This document shows, one piece after another, positions 1 to 10,741 of a stretch of DNA of 64,000 nucleotides. Origin of the DNA: Flaveria trinervia (lineage: Eukaryota; Streptophyta; Magnoliopsida; Asterales; Asteraceae). The translations under genes and the position numbers were made by a program. The stretch covers positions 51,459,214-51,523,213 of the forward strand of contig CM046451.1 of assembly GCA_025506515.1 (NCBI GenBank), read 5' to 3'. Under the pieces are notes generated by a model. The model made no database searches, was not told where the DNA came from, and saw only the letters and a list, made by a program, of their open reading frames with translations. The number at the start of each line of letters is the position of its first letter. Within the stretch, counting starts at the first letter, position 1.

Positions 1-261
1 CACGATAGTCCATTCGCAATAAGACTTCATATGATTAAGTTTGAACACGTTTCTCAATCATTATTGACTAAGAACTATGCATAATAACCTCAAACCTATA
101 TAGCTAGTTCAATATACTTTATCACACAATAAACAATGAAACATAAAACATTATAAGCATCGATCACATATTGTATTTCATTAAATTCATCCATTACATA
201 TATGTAAGACATGACATACATTTTACATTAAGCTCCTAAACTAGGTACATATGTATCAACA
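1..261 (-). mobile_element. Element 0: 3' LTR, partial (runs off left edge)
   Basis: Read on the minus strand, a purine-rich tract is followed by TGTTGATACATATG, a canonical LTR start, and the sequence continues AT-rich to the window edge. The rest of the LTR lies outside, so it cannot be compared with a second copy. The call rests on the order extra-ORF C-terminus, polypurine tract, TG start. Family is unknown; the adjoining ORF suggests a copia element of the same general type as Copia-4. Confidence 0.6.
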
Positions 262-274
262 AACTCCCCCTTCG
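262..274 (-). other. Polypurine tract of Element 0
   Basis: The minus strand reads CGAAGGGGGAGTT directly before the LTR start TGTTG. The same GGGGGAGT core precedes the 3' LTRs of Copia-4 (36531-36542) and Copia-5 (55470-55482, 63768-63781). It would prime plus-strand DNA synthesis. Confidence 0.65.
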
Positions 275-286
275 ACCTAGTTTACA

Positions 287-775
287 TTAACGTCTGACAT
301 TCTTCATTAGCTCCCCAAATCTCTTGTACTTCTCCTCTCTAGTAACTCCTGCATGTATCTCAAATGCAAAACAAAGTCGTATAATATTATGGAACTGGAG
401 GGCTTGTACTATATCTTGCGCTTCATAGAAGAGTGGGCACTTGTATAATGTGTAGACATCTTCTACAGATAAGTTTGTTAGCCTCATTGGGTCGAATACC
501 CGGATAGTTTCCATTTTTCCTTCTCTATTTAGTACTATGACTGCTTTGCCTGTTCTCCAATCATAATACCACCATTTGTAGTGTGGGGTGAAGTCTTGTG
601 ACATTTCCCGTAAGGGAATCTTGGACATTGTGTGCGGGGGACTCCACTTCAGCACCACCTTAGGCTTTCCAGAAATAGGATCCACTTCAAACCTACAAAT
701 GTACCTCTTTGGCTGTTGTGGTTTGAAGTTAACCCATCTGGTGCGGTATTCCTTGTGTAGAGAATATGCTTAGAG
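287..775 (-). pseudogene. C-terminal part of an extra (post-pol) retrotransposon ORF
   Basis: An open frame on the minus strand runs from about 775 (preceded by TAA) to a stop at 287; an in-frame ATG at 685 gives 132 residues. The protein has a Trp/Tyr-rich core (WWYYDWRTG), a RVFDPMRL segment and a basic C-terminus (KRFGELMKNVRR). It ends 13 bp from a polypurine tract and LTR, so it is the last coding segment of an element. From memory, similar sequences lie between pol and the 3' LTR of copia elements in daisy-family genomes. Its function is unknown. The N-terminal part is missing, probably lost where Copia-1 begins. Confidence 0.5.
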
Positions 776-831
776 GCTGAAGCAACCAAAATCTTTCTGC
801 ATGCATGCTGCACAAGTACAGAAGATGAATG

Positions 832-985
832 CTTCGGAAGTTTCACAGATGCAAAAGAAATATTCTAAGTGTGAAATCTTCCGAAGCCAAGAGCAATATC
901 TTTTGAAGGCAAAGATGAAGTCTTCCGAAGCTTCAATGACAAAGTCTTGCAAAGCTCCACACTTGAAGATAGATTTCTTCCGAAG
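832..985 (+). repeat. CTTCCGAAG motif array in Copia-1 5' region
   Basis: The near-palindrome CTTC(C/G)GAAG occurs at 832-840, 878-886, 922-930 and 977-985, spaced 44-55 bp apart. The same nonamer recurs inside the gag-pol linker (3900-3908, 3977-3985) and four times after pol (7809-8036). Four copies of a 9-mer in about 150 bp is far above chance. It lies about 320 bp upstream of the TATA-like site. Confidence 0.8.
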
Positions 986-1305
986 ACTTTTAGTAACATG
1001 CTTTATATGATGTACTTTTCCATAAAGCTGGACACCTTTTCGTTGCATCTCTGTAAAGTCACCACTTACATGAGTTGGTGAAGAGGTCCATGCTTTTGGT
1101 AACTATACATTGAGGTCTTGAGTCTGCAACTTTCTACTTCATGTACTTTATCATTTTTGTAATAGATAAGGATGTGAGCTATGGCATGTCATAGTCATAA
1201 AGTCAAAAAGGCAATCTGCCCTTTTGATTCTACAATTGATTTTGTTTTGAGTCTAGTCAATTGTATCCAACTGGCTTTCATAGTATGGCCAGTTGTAGGA
1301 TGTAG

Positions 1306-1311
1306 TATAAG
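1306..1311 (+). promoter_or_regulatory. TATA-like box, Copia-1 LTR
   Basis: TATAAG lies about 240 bp before the primer binding site, a suitable position for the U3/R promoter of a copia LTR. Only the motif and its position support it. Confidence 0.4.
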
Positions 1312-1549
1312 TATCTCATGTTCTTGTAACTTTATGGATATGCTTTGTAACACTTGTAATAGAACATAGAGAAAGCAATATACTGCATTCTTGAAAACCA
1401 TATACTTCTGCTCTTGTGTTTGTCTCTTACATAACTTGTGTTCTTAATGTCTTACTTGTGGTTGATCCAGTTCACTATTTGTTTAAGTTTGGTTAATCTC
1501 CTTTTTGTGTTGTTGTGTTGTAAGTGACCCCTTTCACCGGTCCTGCATT

Positions 1550-1561
1550 TGGTATCAGAGC
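1550..1561 (+). other. Primer binding site (tRNA-Met), Copia-1
   Basis: TGGTATCAGAGC is the standard plant copia priming site, complementary to the 3' end of initiator tRNA-Met. It starts two bases after the LTR end and 70 bp before the gag ATG. It fixes the orientation of Copia-1 as plus. Confidence 0.9.
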
Positions 1562-1631
1562 TTTCCAGGCTCTTGATATAAGATCTCACCATCTTAAGAT
1601 CCCTCACTCACACAAATACTAAACTTTTAAA

Positions 1632-2745
1632 ATGGCAGCCATTTCCAAGACTGATATGGAAACTGGAACCATGAACAAGTCCCCACTGATCACTCTTGAT
1701 GACTTTGATACCTGGTGCCTGAGAATGGAAGGTTTCATTAGGTCTCTGGACTCACGAATGTGGGAGTCTGTTGAGAATGGACCTTACATACCTAGCACCT
1801 CCTCTGCTACTAGTGGTGGTATGATCCCTAAGGCTGTGGCAAACTACTCTGTTAAAGATAGGAAGAGAGTACAGATTGATAGAAAAGCCATGACAGGCCT
1901 TGAGAATGCTCTTCCAAACTATGTATACAGAGGTTTCAAGAAATGCAAAACAGCTAAGCAGTTGTGGGAGCATTGAAAATGAAGTATGAGGGTTCCTCTG
2001 AAGCTAAGGAGAAAAAGAAAGATCTCCTGAAGCAGCAGTTTGAAAACTTCACCTTCAAAACAGGTGAAACCATGACTGAGAAATACTTCAGGTATGTTGA
2101 GATTGTGGATACCCTTGTGGATGGAGGAGTTCCTCTTGAGAACAGGGACATTGTAAGGAAGTTTATGTCCTCACTTCCCAGGCAGTGGACACACTATTAT
2201 GTGGTGATCAAGAGGACTGAGAATCTTAAAACTCTTACTCTGACAAAGTTATATGGGATTCTTAGTGGCTACCAGATGGAGATGAACATGCAAGGTTCAT
2301 CTAGCAACTCCAACAATCAAATGGGTTCAGCCCTGCATGTGGTTGAAACGGATAGCATAGAACCCCAACATCATCTCATATGCTACCCTGAAAACTCACC
2401 TAAGGATCCTTTCATCACCTTCCCAGAGACACCAAGGGAGAACTACACCCAAGGAAGCCCATTCCAAGAGACAAGTTCTTCTCAAGCCTTTGTGTCTTCT
2501 CATGAAAGTTGTGGCAACTTTTTGTTCACCCTTGAAGACCTGGACTATATCCATCCAGATGATCTGGAGTACATGGAGATAGTCCAGCAGATGGCTCTTC
2601 TCACTCACAAAGCCAAGAAGTTGTAGAAGCGGACTGGAAGGAAGTTCCCAGCATTGCAACCAGTGGAAAGTTTGGCCTGGACAAAGGCAAAGTCAAGTGT
2701 TACAACTGTAACTTCATGGGCCACTTTTCTAAGGAGTGTAAGGCA
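1632..2745 (+). pseudogene. gag: Copia-1 gag (capsid, zinc knuckle), frameshifted
   Basis: The ATG at 1632 opens 114 residues with the usual copia gag start: a short leader, then a tryptophan-containing segment (DTWCLRMEGFIRSLD) and the WESVENGPYIP motif. A stop at 1974-1976 is a frameshift; the next frame continues to 2626 through the capsid core, including EKYFRYVEIV and LPRQWTHYYVV. A CCHC zinc knuckle (CYNCNFMGHFSKEC) is intact at 2698-2739 but in another frame beyond the stop at 2626. The start was chosen because it is the first ATG after the primer site and matches the family N-terminus. The product would assemble virus-like particles. It is non-functional as read. Confidence 0.85.
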
Positions 2746-4270
2746 TGTAGAAAAAAATGGTGGCCAAACATAGTCCAGACCTAACTACACTGACAAAGCT
2801 CCCCAATTTGAGAAGCCAAAGCAGCAGGCTGCTGTTGTTATTAAAGAAAGAAGCTTTGACTAGAGCTTTCAGGTGGAAGATGCTTCTCGAAATCAAGCAC
2901 TGATGGCAGATCATGATGAAGCCAAGGTATTGGAACATATCTGTACTCCTGAATGCATTGCTAAGGTAAATAGATACAGGTCCTATACTTGGAGATGAGA
3001 TCTGATCTTGAGTCCTTAAACATTTTAAAAGCTGATTTTAGAAAGTCTAAAAATTATTATAAACTGAAGATAGAGGACTTAGAGAAAACAATCTCAGTTC
3101 GAAAACATGAGCATACAAATTTTAGGACTCAGATCAAGGATCTTATATCCAAGCTGACTGAGTGCCAGGCTGAGCTTGTGATCAGCAAAGAAAGGGCAGA
3201 CAGGTGTGTTCTTGAAGAAGAAACCTTCAAGAACGTGATATCCTCATCCCTGCACAACAAAGTGTGCTATCAAAACAAGCATGGACTAGAACAAATGAGA
3301 TAGCTCCTCCACACACAATCTTGTATGTAAGATCACCTAGGTGTGGAACTCGTGAAGATGAGCTTCCTCTCATAGATCCTTTGAGTGAAGAGGATGAAGA
3401 AGTGATAGTGAAGAATTCCTCTAAGAGAGTGAAGAGGAAGATTCTATGAAGGGCCACTATCATTTTGAGGAGAAGAAGAAGACTTTGATGACCAAGTCGA
3501 TGAGGAAGAACTTGATCAAGAAGAGCAAGAGGAAAGCAAGGAAGGCTCAAGAGATCAAGGCTACTTTTGACTCCAAGTAGAAACAAGTGTTTATCTCTAC
3601 AGGATTTGAAGTAGTAAAGACTGAAGACATCAACCTAAACTCTTCTGCTAATAGTTTTAGTTCTTGTTCACATCATCTCAATATCAAGAAGAAGAGGGTG
3701 GAGATGGGATGTGACCAAAGTCAGTCTTTTTCCTAGCAGAAGACTCTTGGGAAGAAGAAAATGGAGTGTGGTATATGTGAGAGCACTACTCATCTTGCTA
3801 AGGATTGTCCATACAATCCTAAGAGTACTTTTCACATGATCAAACCAAAGACTTCCAATATTTCCAAGAAGATTCAGCTTCAGAAGGAAAATATGTTTCC
3901 TTCGGAAGCTCCAAATCTAAGAAGACAAGTGGAAATTTGCCTTTGGAAGAAAAGTTGGTCTCGGAAGGAAGGAATACTTCCGAAGCACTTAAGTCTGCTG
4001 TAGTGTCTGTAGAATATTTTGAAGGATCGGTCATCAAAACTTCCATCAACAAGTAAGGCTTGGGTTTCCAAAGGTGGTGTGGAAGTCTAAGAAAGACCAA
4101 GTGACTAAGAATTCTCCATCAACAACAGCTCAAGATCCTCCTAGCACAACCATAGGATCTATTACTATTACATTACCTTCTGTTTCACTTACTGAGCCCA
4201 AGACAAGTAAGGCTTGGGTTTCCAAATGTAACTAATCATTTTCATTATGCAAGGATAGCTGAAGACAAAC
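2746..4270 (+). pseudogene. Copia-1 gag-pol linker with coiled coil and second zinc knuckle
   Basis: Broken open frames at 2989-3303, 3264-3449 and 3761-4003 cover the spacer between gag and protease. The first is rich in Lys, Glu and Leu and looks like a coiled coil (KIEDLEKTIS). The third contains a CX2CX4HX4C knuckle (3767-3808) distinct from the gag knuckle. Two CTTCSGAAG copies lie within it. Comparable linkers with a second knuckle occur in Copia-4 and Copia-5. Interpreted as a structural extension of Gag; no function can be assigned beyond possible RNA binding by the knuckle. Confidence 0.6.
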
Positions 4271-4276
4271 ACAAAT

Positions 4277-5903
4277 GTCTGGATCATTAACAGTGGTTGT
4301 TCTAGGCACATGACAGGCAATAGGTCACTACTCCAGAACTTTGAATGGATTGATGCAGGGCTAGATGCCTTTGGAGGAGATGAAGGTGGTTACATTTCAG
4401 GAAGGGGCAAGGTCACAAATGGCAAGCTCAACATTGAAAAGGTAAACTTTGTCAAGGAGCTTGGGTACAATCTTCTGAGTGTATCCCAATTTTGTGATTA
4501 GAGTCATAACATGCACTTTACTGAGCATGAGTGCATTGTTCTCAAGCTTGGGATGGTCATCCTCATTAGCATATTTTGTTTAGAGCCTCCAGGAAAAGGA
4601 ACATGTACAAGTCATATTTGCAAGCAACATCTCCCTCTAGAGAAGTTTCATGCTTTCTGTCTAAAGCCAATAGTGTGAGTTTTCCTATGGCATAAAAGAA
4701 TGTGCCATGAAACTTTAAAAACATGAATAAACTAATTAAGAATGATTTGGTAACTAGAGTGCCAAAGAAAGAGTTTACAGTGATGACCACTGTGCTGCAT
4801 GCCTAAAAAGGAAGCAACATAAGGTATCTCACAAGCCTAAGGAAAGGAACTCTATCATTACACCCTTACACTTGTTACATATGGATCTCTTTGTCCACCA
4901 ATGTAATGAGTCTAGGAAGGACCTCTTACTGTTTAGTGATCCCAGATGACTTTACAGATTCACTTGGGTCTTCTTCCTTAGAATAAGAATGAGACTCCAG
5001 AGATTCTAAGAGTTTCATCTTGAAGATTGAGAATCAATCTGATCACAAGGTCAAAATCATAAAATGTGATCAGGGAACTGAATTCAAGAACCAAATCCTT
5101 GATGCATTCTATGATGAAAAAGGTATTACAAGACAATACAATGCTCCCCGGACTCCTCAGCAGAATGGTGTTGTTGAGAGGATAAACAGGACACTGATTG
5201 AAGCTGAAGAACCATGTTGTCTGACTCTAAGCTGCTCATCACCTTGTGGGCAGAGGCAACCAACACTACCTGCTATGTGTAGAATAGAGTTTTAGTAGTT
5301 AAGACTCATGGAAAAACTCCTTATGAACTTTGGCACAAGAGGAAACCATTCATTGGTTTTCTCAAGTCATTTGGTTGTCCTTGCACCATCTTGAATACCA
5401 AGGATCAAATTGCCAAATTTGCTGAGAAATCAGATGATGGACACTTCATTGGATACTCTTCCCAAGCTAAGACTTACAGAGTATACAATCTAAGAACTTG
5501 AATTGTTAAGCAGTCAGCCAATGTTAATTTCAAGGAACACACACCCTGTGTGGCTGGTTCTAGTCCTGATTGGCTCTTTGATCTTGATTTAGTTACCAAC
5601 TGTTTTAACAAATCTTGGGAGACTATTTTAGGATATGCAGAAAATTTAAACACAGGTGATCCTGACCCAAGATTTGGGTTGAGAAGACCTTCAAGTTACA
5701 TATATTTAGCTCCGTTTGGAACTACTTTTGCAAATGAGGTTTCTATCAGCACTAAAATGACAACTTCAGCTGATACAATTGGTAACCTTCAAATTCCAGC
5801 TCAGAGGCTCCACAACCAGATAAAGATGCTTCAAATAAAGATGACAATGATGGTAGTGGTGACAGTGATCAAGACTTTCTTGATGCTGATAACCACTCCA
5901 TAG
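4277..5903 (+). pseudogene. pol: Copia-1 protease and integrase, degenerate
   Basis: The protease active-site region reads NSGCSRHMTGN: Asn at 4289-4291 replaces the catalytic Asp of the DSG triad, so it should be inactive. A GAG-pre-integrase zinc region follows (about 4690-4860). The integrase core still shows all three acidic positions: Asp 4884-4886 after HM, Asp 5068-5070 in CDQGTEF, and Glu 5176-5178 in GVVERINR. Stops and frameshifts separate them; the longest piece is 5020-5295. Downstream, 5310-5510 keeps the family region ending in GYSSQ, and 5550-5903 is the integrase-RT spacer with WLFDLD. Integrase would insert the cDNA into host chromatin. Confidence 0.85.
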
Positions 5904-6159
5904 ATGACAACATCAATGATGCACACACTCCCTGGATCAAGTCTCTCTTGATAAGTGTGCTGATATGGTGGGTGAAACATCTATGCCAGCTCAAATTTCT
6001 CTAATCTAGATCTTTCTCAGCAACTTGCTATGATCCCTCAGCTAAGGATCTACAAGTCTCACCCTACCACAAACATCATTGGAGATGTGTGACATAGGGG
6101 TAGAACAAGAGGACAAACCATGAAGCAAATGTTTGTCTTCACTCATCTTCTTATCCAGA

Positions 6160-7680
6160 TAGAGCCAAAGAAAGTTGATGAGGCTCTGAAGGATGGAAGC
6201 TGGGTTGAAGCTATGCAACATGAGCTGCTTCAATTCAAAAGGCAGAAAGTTTAGAAACTTTGTCCTCTTCATCATGGGAAGACTACCATTGGAACCAAAT
6301 GGGTGTTTAGGAACAAGAAGGATGATAGAGGATTATTATCAAGAACAAAGCTAGACTAGTTGTGCAAGGGTACACATAAGAAGAAGGGATTGACTACACT
6401 AATGTCTTTGCTCCTGTCAAGATTGGAAGTTGTTAGGATATTCCTGGCATTTGCTACATCCAAGAACTTCAAGGTCTTTCACTTGATGTGAAGTGTGCGT
6501 TTCTTTATGGAGTGATTGATGAAGAGGTGTATGTCAAACAGCCACCTGGTTCTGTAGATCCTAATCATCTTGATTATATCTGCAAGCTTGACAAAGCTCT
6601 TCATGGGCTGCATCAGGCACCTAGGAAGTGGTATGAGACACTATCTAAGTATCTTTGCAAACATGGATACATGAGAGGCACTATAGATGGAACTCTCTTC
6701 ATCAAAGGACAAGAAAATGACTTATTGCTAGTTCAAGTATATGTGGATGACATCATCTTTGGCTCAACTAATCCAAAGCTCTGCAAAGACTTTGAGAAGC
6801 TGATGAAGGAAAGATTTGAATGAGTGCCATGGGGGAACTCAATTTCTTTATGGGAATTCAAGTGAAGCAAGTTGAAGATGGCATCTTCATTAGTCAGTCA
6901 AAGTATGTTCAGGACATACTCAAGAGGTTCAAAATGACTGATTGTAAGATTGCTAAGACACCCATAGCTAGAAACACTCCCTTGGACCTGATCTTGAGGG
7001 GGAGTTGTAGATAAACACTTATACAGGGTTATGATTGGGTTCTTATGTATCTTATTGCGAGTAGGCCTGATATCATGTTTGCTACATGTATTTGTGCAAG
7101 ATATCAAGCCAACCCTAAGATTTCTCACCTTATCACTGTCAAGAGGATTCTAAGATACATCAAAGGTGCTTCAACACTTGTCCCGTGGTATCCTAAGAAT
7201 TCTAACTTAAATCTGTATGCATATACAGATAGTGATTATGGTGGTTGCAACATGACTGCAAAGTCCACATCTAGAGGATGTCAGTTTCTTGGTGGAAGGG
7301 TTGTCTCATGGCAATGCAAGAAACAATCATGTGTCTCTGCATCAACTACTAAAGGTGAATACATTGTTGTTGCAAGCTATTGTGCTCAAGTGCTTTGGAT
7401 TCAGAATCAGATGCTGGACTATGGGTTCAACTTCGAGGAGACTCTCATTCACATAGACAACAATAGTGCTATCTCAATTACAGAGAATCCTGTGCAGCAC
7501 TCAAGGACCAAACACATCAACATCAGGTATCATTTATTAAGAGATAATTATGAAAAGGGATTAATTAAACTAGTCAAAGTTCACACAAATGAACAATATG
7601 CTGATCTGTTTACAAAGGCCTTTGATGAACAGAGATTTAAATATCTTGTATCAGCTATTGGGATGATCAACTTTGAGTAG
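6160..7680 (+). pseudogene. pol: Copia-1 reverse transcriptase and RNase H, degenerate
   Basis: RT begins around GTKWVFRNKKDD, is broken by frameshifts near 6330-6490, then runs open at 6488-6823 with KLDKALHGLHQAPRKWYE and the catalytic YVDD at 6740-6751. The next frame (6820-7014) holds MGELNFFMGIQV. RNase H is open from 7045 to the stop at 7680 (211 residues) with SRPDIMFATC, DSDYGG, a GEYI motif where AEAEYI is usual, and the C-terminal LFTKAF and GMIN. The piece after the last frameshift is almost intact. The two domains copy the RNA into DNA and remove the RNA strand. Confidence 0.9.
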
Positions 7681-8170
7681 ATTTTTCTTAAAACTAATTC
7701 TTATTATTTCTTAAAACATGTGTGTCCTAAGTTGTCTAGTTCATCACTTTCATAAGCTCTTGTTTTCTTTGGATGAAAACATTCCTTAGACTTATGAAAA
7801 TTTTGATCCTTCGGAAGTTATGTTTTTAACTTCGATGAAAACCGTACCTTTAAAACAAATGACTGTCTAAGAAATTTTACCTTCGAAAAGATTTCTCAAA
7901 TATCTTCCGAAGCTTAAATGGTTGTCTAAGACACTTATATGTTTTCAAGGACCTTTTTCTTCCGAAGCAAAATTAACTCTCGGAAACTTTGTTCTTTTGT
8001 GTACAAAGCATTCAAGTCTTAATTTATCTTCCGAAGCAAAATTTTCAAAAGTCTCAAGAAATTCTTTCGAAGTCATTTTAGCTTCGCAAGCTTTTACATT
8101 AAAACTTCCAAAGATAATTTACTTTCGAAGTCATTGTGCCTTGTGCTCATCCTCCACCTACTAGCCATAT
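7681..8170 (+). repeat. Copia-1 post-pol region with CTTCCGAAG array
   Basis: No coding is seen. CTTC(C/G)GAAG occurs at 7809-7817, 7904-7912, 7959-7967 and 8028-8036, with several one-base variants to about 8130 (for example CTTTCGAAG). The sequence between the motifs does not align with the 5' array at 832-985, so this is not simply a 3' LTR copy. It lies in the same place, directly after pol, as the Copia-4 hairpin array at 32292-32960. I see no polypurine tract or 3' LTR; Copia-1 appears truncated near 8170. Confidence 0.7.
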
Positions 8171-8229
8171 TGTTATAACACGATACACATAAACGTTAGA
8201 ATTTTGGTAAGTGAATGACATTTCAACTT

Positions 8230-9230
8230 TAGTAAGATTGAAAACATCCTTTTTTGTCGTGCGAATAGACAGTGCGACTAAGCCTGGGTCGTGCGATTGA
8301 GCTCATTCGTACGATTGAGCCTGCACACTGAGCTTAGTCGTATGCTATACCATACGATTGAGCCAGTCATGCGACTAAACTCAGGTGTATGGTTCATTCG
8401 TGCGATTGAGCCATTCGCCCGGCTCAGTCTTGCGATTGAGTAATTTGCCCATTTCAGTCGTGCGATTGAAGTTCATCAGTGTGTCCATTTCTATAACTCT
8501 CTGTTTTTCTATTTAAATTCCAATCTTGGGCTAAACTCGATGTTACACGTTGTGGATTGACTCAATAGACTCGCAAATGCTCTAAACAACATCTAATGCT
8601 CTTTAAGTTTGCAGTTTAGTTCATTTTACAGGTTTATTTTACACTTTAATCTCGATTCTTATTTTGAACAAAATCTGTCAATTTGGGCTCGATTAATGGA
8701 GTGTTTAGGTCAAAATCTTTGCACAATATCCATAGATGTAAGTAATAATCGTTAGAATCAACAAGAACAGGTATTGAATGGTCAAAAGAAATTTTGGCAG
8801 AGTTTGGGTGTAGTCGTATGAATAGAACGTGATTTACGGTTTGGTGACAAAGTGCGACCGACTCTGCTCTATTTATACTAGGTTTACTTTCAGTCGTGCA
8901 ACTGGACCTATTTGCATGCTTCATTCGTGCGACTGGGGCTCAGTCGTGCGACTGGCTTAGTCGGTCATGTTCAGTCGTGCGACTAGGTTTCAGTCGTGAG
9001 GCTGACTCATTTGGTCACCTCCATTCGTGCGATTGGTTCATTCTAGTAATCCAATCGTATAGATTTACCCATGCTTATGTTCCAATCGTACGTCTGATCC
9101 ATACGAGTGGTTCAGTCATGCGATTGGGGTCATACGTATGATTCAATCGTGCGACTGGCCATACTTATGGTCTAGTTGTGCGAATGGCTCGTACTTATGA
9201 GTTTGACCTTATGACCTTTCAAACACTTAG
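8230..9230. repeat. Array of TCGTGCGAYTG motifs
   Basis: Two dense clusters, about 8250-8470 and 8890-9190, contain some twenty or more copies of a degenerate unit, typically CAGTCGTGCGACTG or ATTCGTGCGATTG. In its best form this is an inverted repeat (CAGTCG-TG-CGACTG). The same unit fills the Copia-2 leader (16950-17215) and the gypsy LTRs. I infer that it belongs to the 3' end of Copia-2 (minus strand), but no LTR boundary is visible. The 420 bp between the clusters show nothing recognisable. Confidence 0.7.
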
Positions 9231-9264
9231 CCTTTCAACTATAGATAAAACATTACGATCTTTA

Positions 9265-9440
9265 TCTCATACATGATCCTTTTAACTTTGGAAAAACTGT
9301 TGATCACCTCAGATGTGATCCTTTTAACAAAACTATTGATCACCTCAGACATGATCCTTTTAACAAAACTGTTGATCACCTCAGACGTGATCCTTTTAAC
9401 ATAAAAACCGATTGTTCACCTCAAACGTGACCTCTTTTAA
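9265..9440. repeat. 36-bp tandem repeat, about four copies
   Basis: TGATCACCTC starts at 9301, 9337 and 9373 (period 36), with a diverged fourth unit at 9413. Each unit carries GATCCTTTTAAC, which also begins a partial unit at about 9275. It lies in the non-coding 3' region of Copia-2. The minus-strand motif GTTAAAAGGATC is loosely echoed in the 3' regions of Copia-3 and Copia-5. Confidence 0.8.
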
Positions 9441-10741
9441 GTGAGTGTTTCATAGATTGAATTCCGATGCATAGTCCGACTTTTACCTAATAATGACTAA
9501 AAATTAATAAATAAAACAACTAGAAATTTAAAAACAAAATCAATACATATTTTTGTATTTTTGATTTGAGATGTATTTTAAACCTATTAGAGTAATTCTA
9601 ATCGGATTTACTTCCTAGACAACACAGTTTCAATTTTAGTTTATTATTTTTGGTACAATTCATTATGGAATCATACACGTATACCAAAATCATTTGGGAC
9701 ATTTTAATAAACAATTTGATGCTAGATTCTTGTTTTCACTGAGAGTCAATAGTAATTTTAGGAAATCATACTAGAGCCACAAGATGCACGCAATGATTTT
9801 GACTTTCAAGAACTGCAGCTCATGAGGATTGTCAATATACTTGTCCTCTTAAATCCATACACAGATTTTTGACACACATTGGTGAAGAGTTAGGTTTAAT
9901 TATTTTAACAAGCATTTGTGGATCCCACACTTATATGGTAATCAACGTTCCTCAGGAGATTTTTGAGTGGTCTACGGTATATTTCAAGAAGAGACTATTC
10001 TAAAAGCTTTCAAAGAGATGCCAAGCCTCAGGTTAGTGCCATCGCACAGTAGAGAGGCGCAAACAATAATGAATTCTAGAATATTTAGGTTATGCTTATC
10101 CTCAGGTCAGTGCCAACGCACAGTAGAGAGGCACACAACCTATCTTCTTTTTCGAGAATTTATTTTGTTTTCACATATCGCACCAATAACATAAGTTATT
10201 AGCTTGATTACATTTTGCATTTTTCATGTGCTTTGCTCATATTTTATGGTCGTGCGCACACATTTCTGTCGTTTATTTTGCTCTTCACCCCTTATTGGAA
10301 CAATGTTGATTGTGTTAACCGGGGATAAGATGGGAACTCACAGCAAGTTGAACAACTTAGTTTGCAATTGAAACCACCAATTAGATCTACTCATCTATTA
10401 TTTTGAATATACTCACACATCATATAATAAACGAGCACCCTCTAGGTGTACTTTCTCTATGTTACCTTGGTAGCATACTAGTTTTACTATCATTTTTTCT
10501 TTTATTTTGCATAGACTTTTGAGACTTAAACTTTGAATTTTGCATCTTAATCAATTAATCTCTTTTGAAGTCTCAAACAATCTGTTCCCTGTGTATAATC
10601 ATTTTCCAAATACGTTGAATCAATATCACAGATTTGATTTCTTTCCTTTTAGCTAAGTTGTCCTCCTCCCTCGTTTTTTTTTCTTTTTTTAAGTAATTAA
10701 ATAAAACGATTAATTTAATACTGATCTAACCTATTCTCCCC
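9441..10741 (-). other. Copia-2 3' non-coding region
   Basis: No convincing ORF. It holds a two-copy direct repeat of about 39 bp, 74 bp apart (10026-10064 and 10100-10139, sharing GCACAGTAGAGAGGC), and a conserved block at 9829-9865 described separately. AT-rich runs near 9490-9560 and 10670-10730 have no recognisable structure. No polypurine tract or LTR could be fixed. Confidence 0.5.
9829..9865 (-). other. Conserved copia 3' block (Copia-2 copy)
   Basis: The minus strand reads TGTATGGATTTAAGAGGACA then AGTATATT. Nearly the same block occurs in the 3' regions of Copia-3 (20284-20311, minus) and Copia-5 (63666-63699, plus), although the surrounding sequence does not align well. Role unknown; the placement before the 3' LTR suggests an RNA 3'-end or reverse-transcription signal. 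Confidence 0.6.

Larger units (their letters stand above)
769..1547 (+). mobile_element. Copia-1: putative 5' LTR
   Basis: The right end is well placed: ...TCCTGCA at 1547 is followed after two bases by a tRNA-Met primer site. The left end is a guess; TGCTTAGAGG at about 769 lies where the Element 0 reading frame ends. Inside are a CTTCCGAAG array, a TATA-like site and an inverted repeat AACTGGC...GCCAGTT (about 1269-1293). I found no matching 3' LTR, so the length is unverified. Confidence 0.45.

Noticed and set aside
8100..8170. Minus-strand ATG (MASRWRMSTRHN) that recalls the start of the Copia-4 extra ORF
   Set aside because: Similarity is limited to a few residues and stops after twelve; a TATA-like word is only 12 bases upstream, too near for a leader.
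7681..8170. 3' LTR of Copia-1
   Set aside because: Only the nonamer is shared with the 5' region; there is no TG start, polypurine tract or alignable sequence.
8896..9141. 81-residue ORF in the motif array
   Set aside because: A translation of the TCGTGCGACTG repeats.
8230..9190. CRISPR-like array
   Set aside because: Repeats are short, degenerate and irregularly spaced, and the context is plant retrotransposon DNA.
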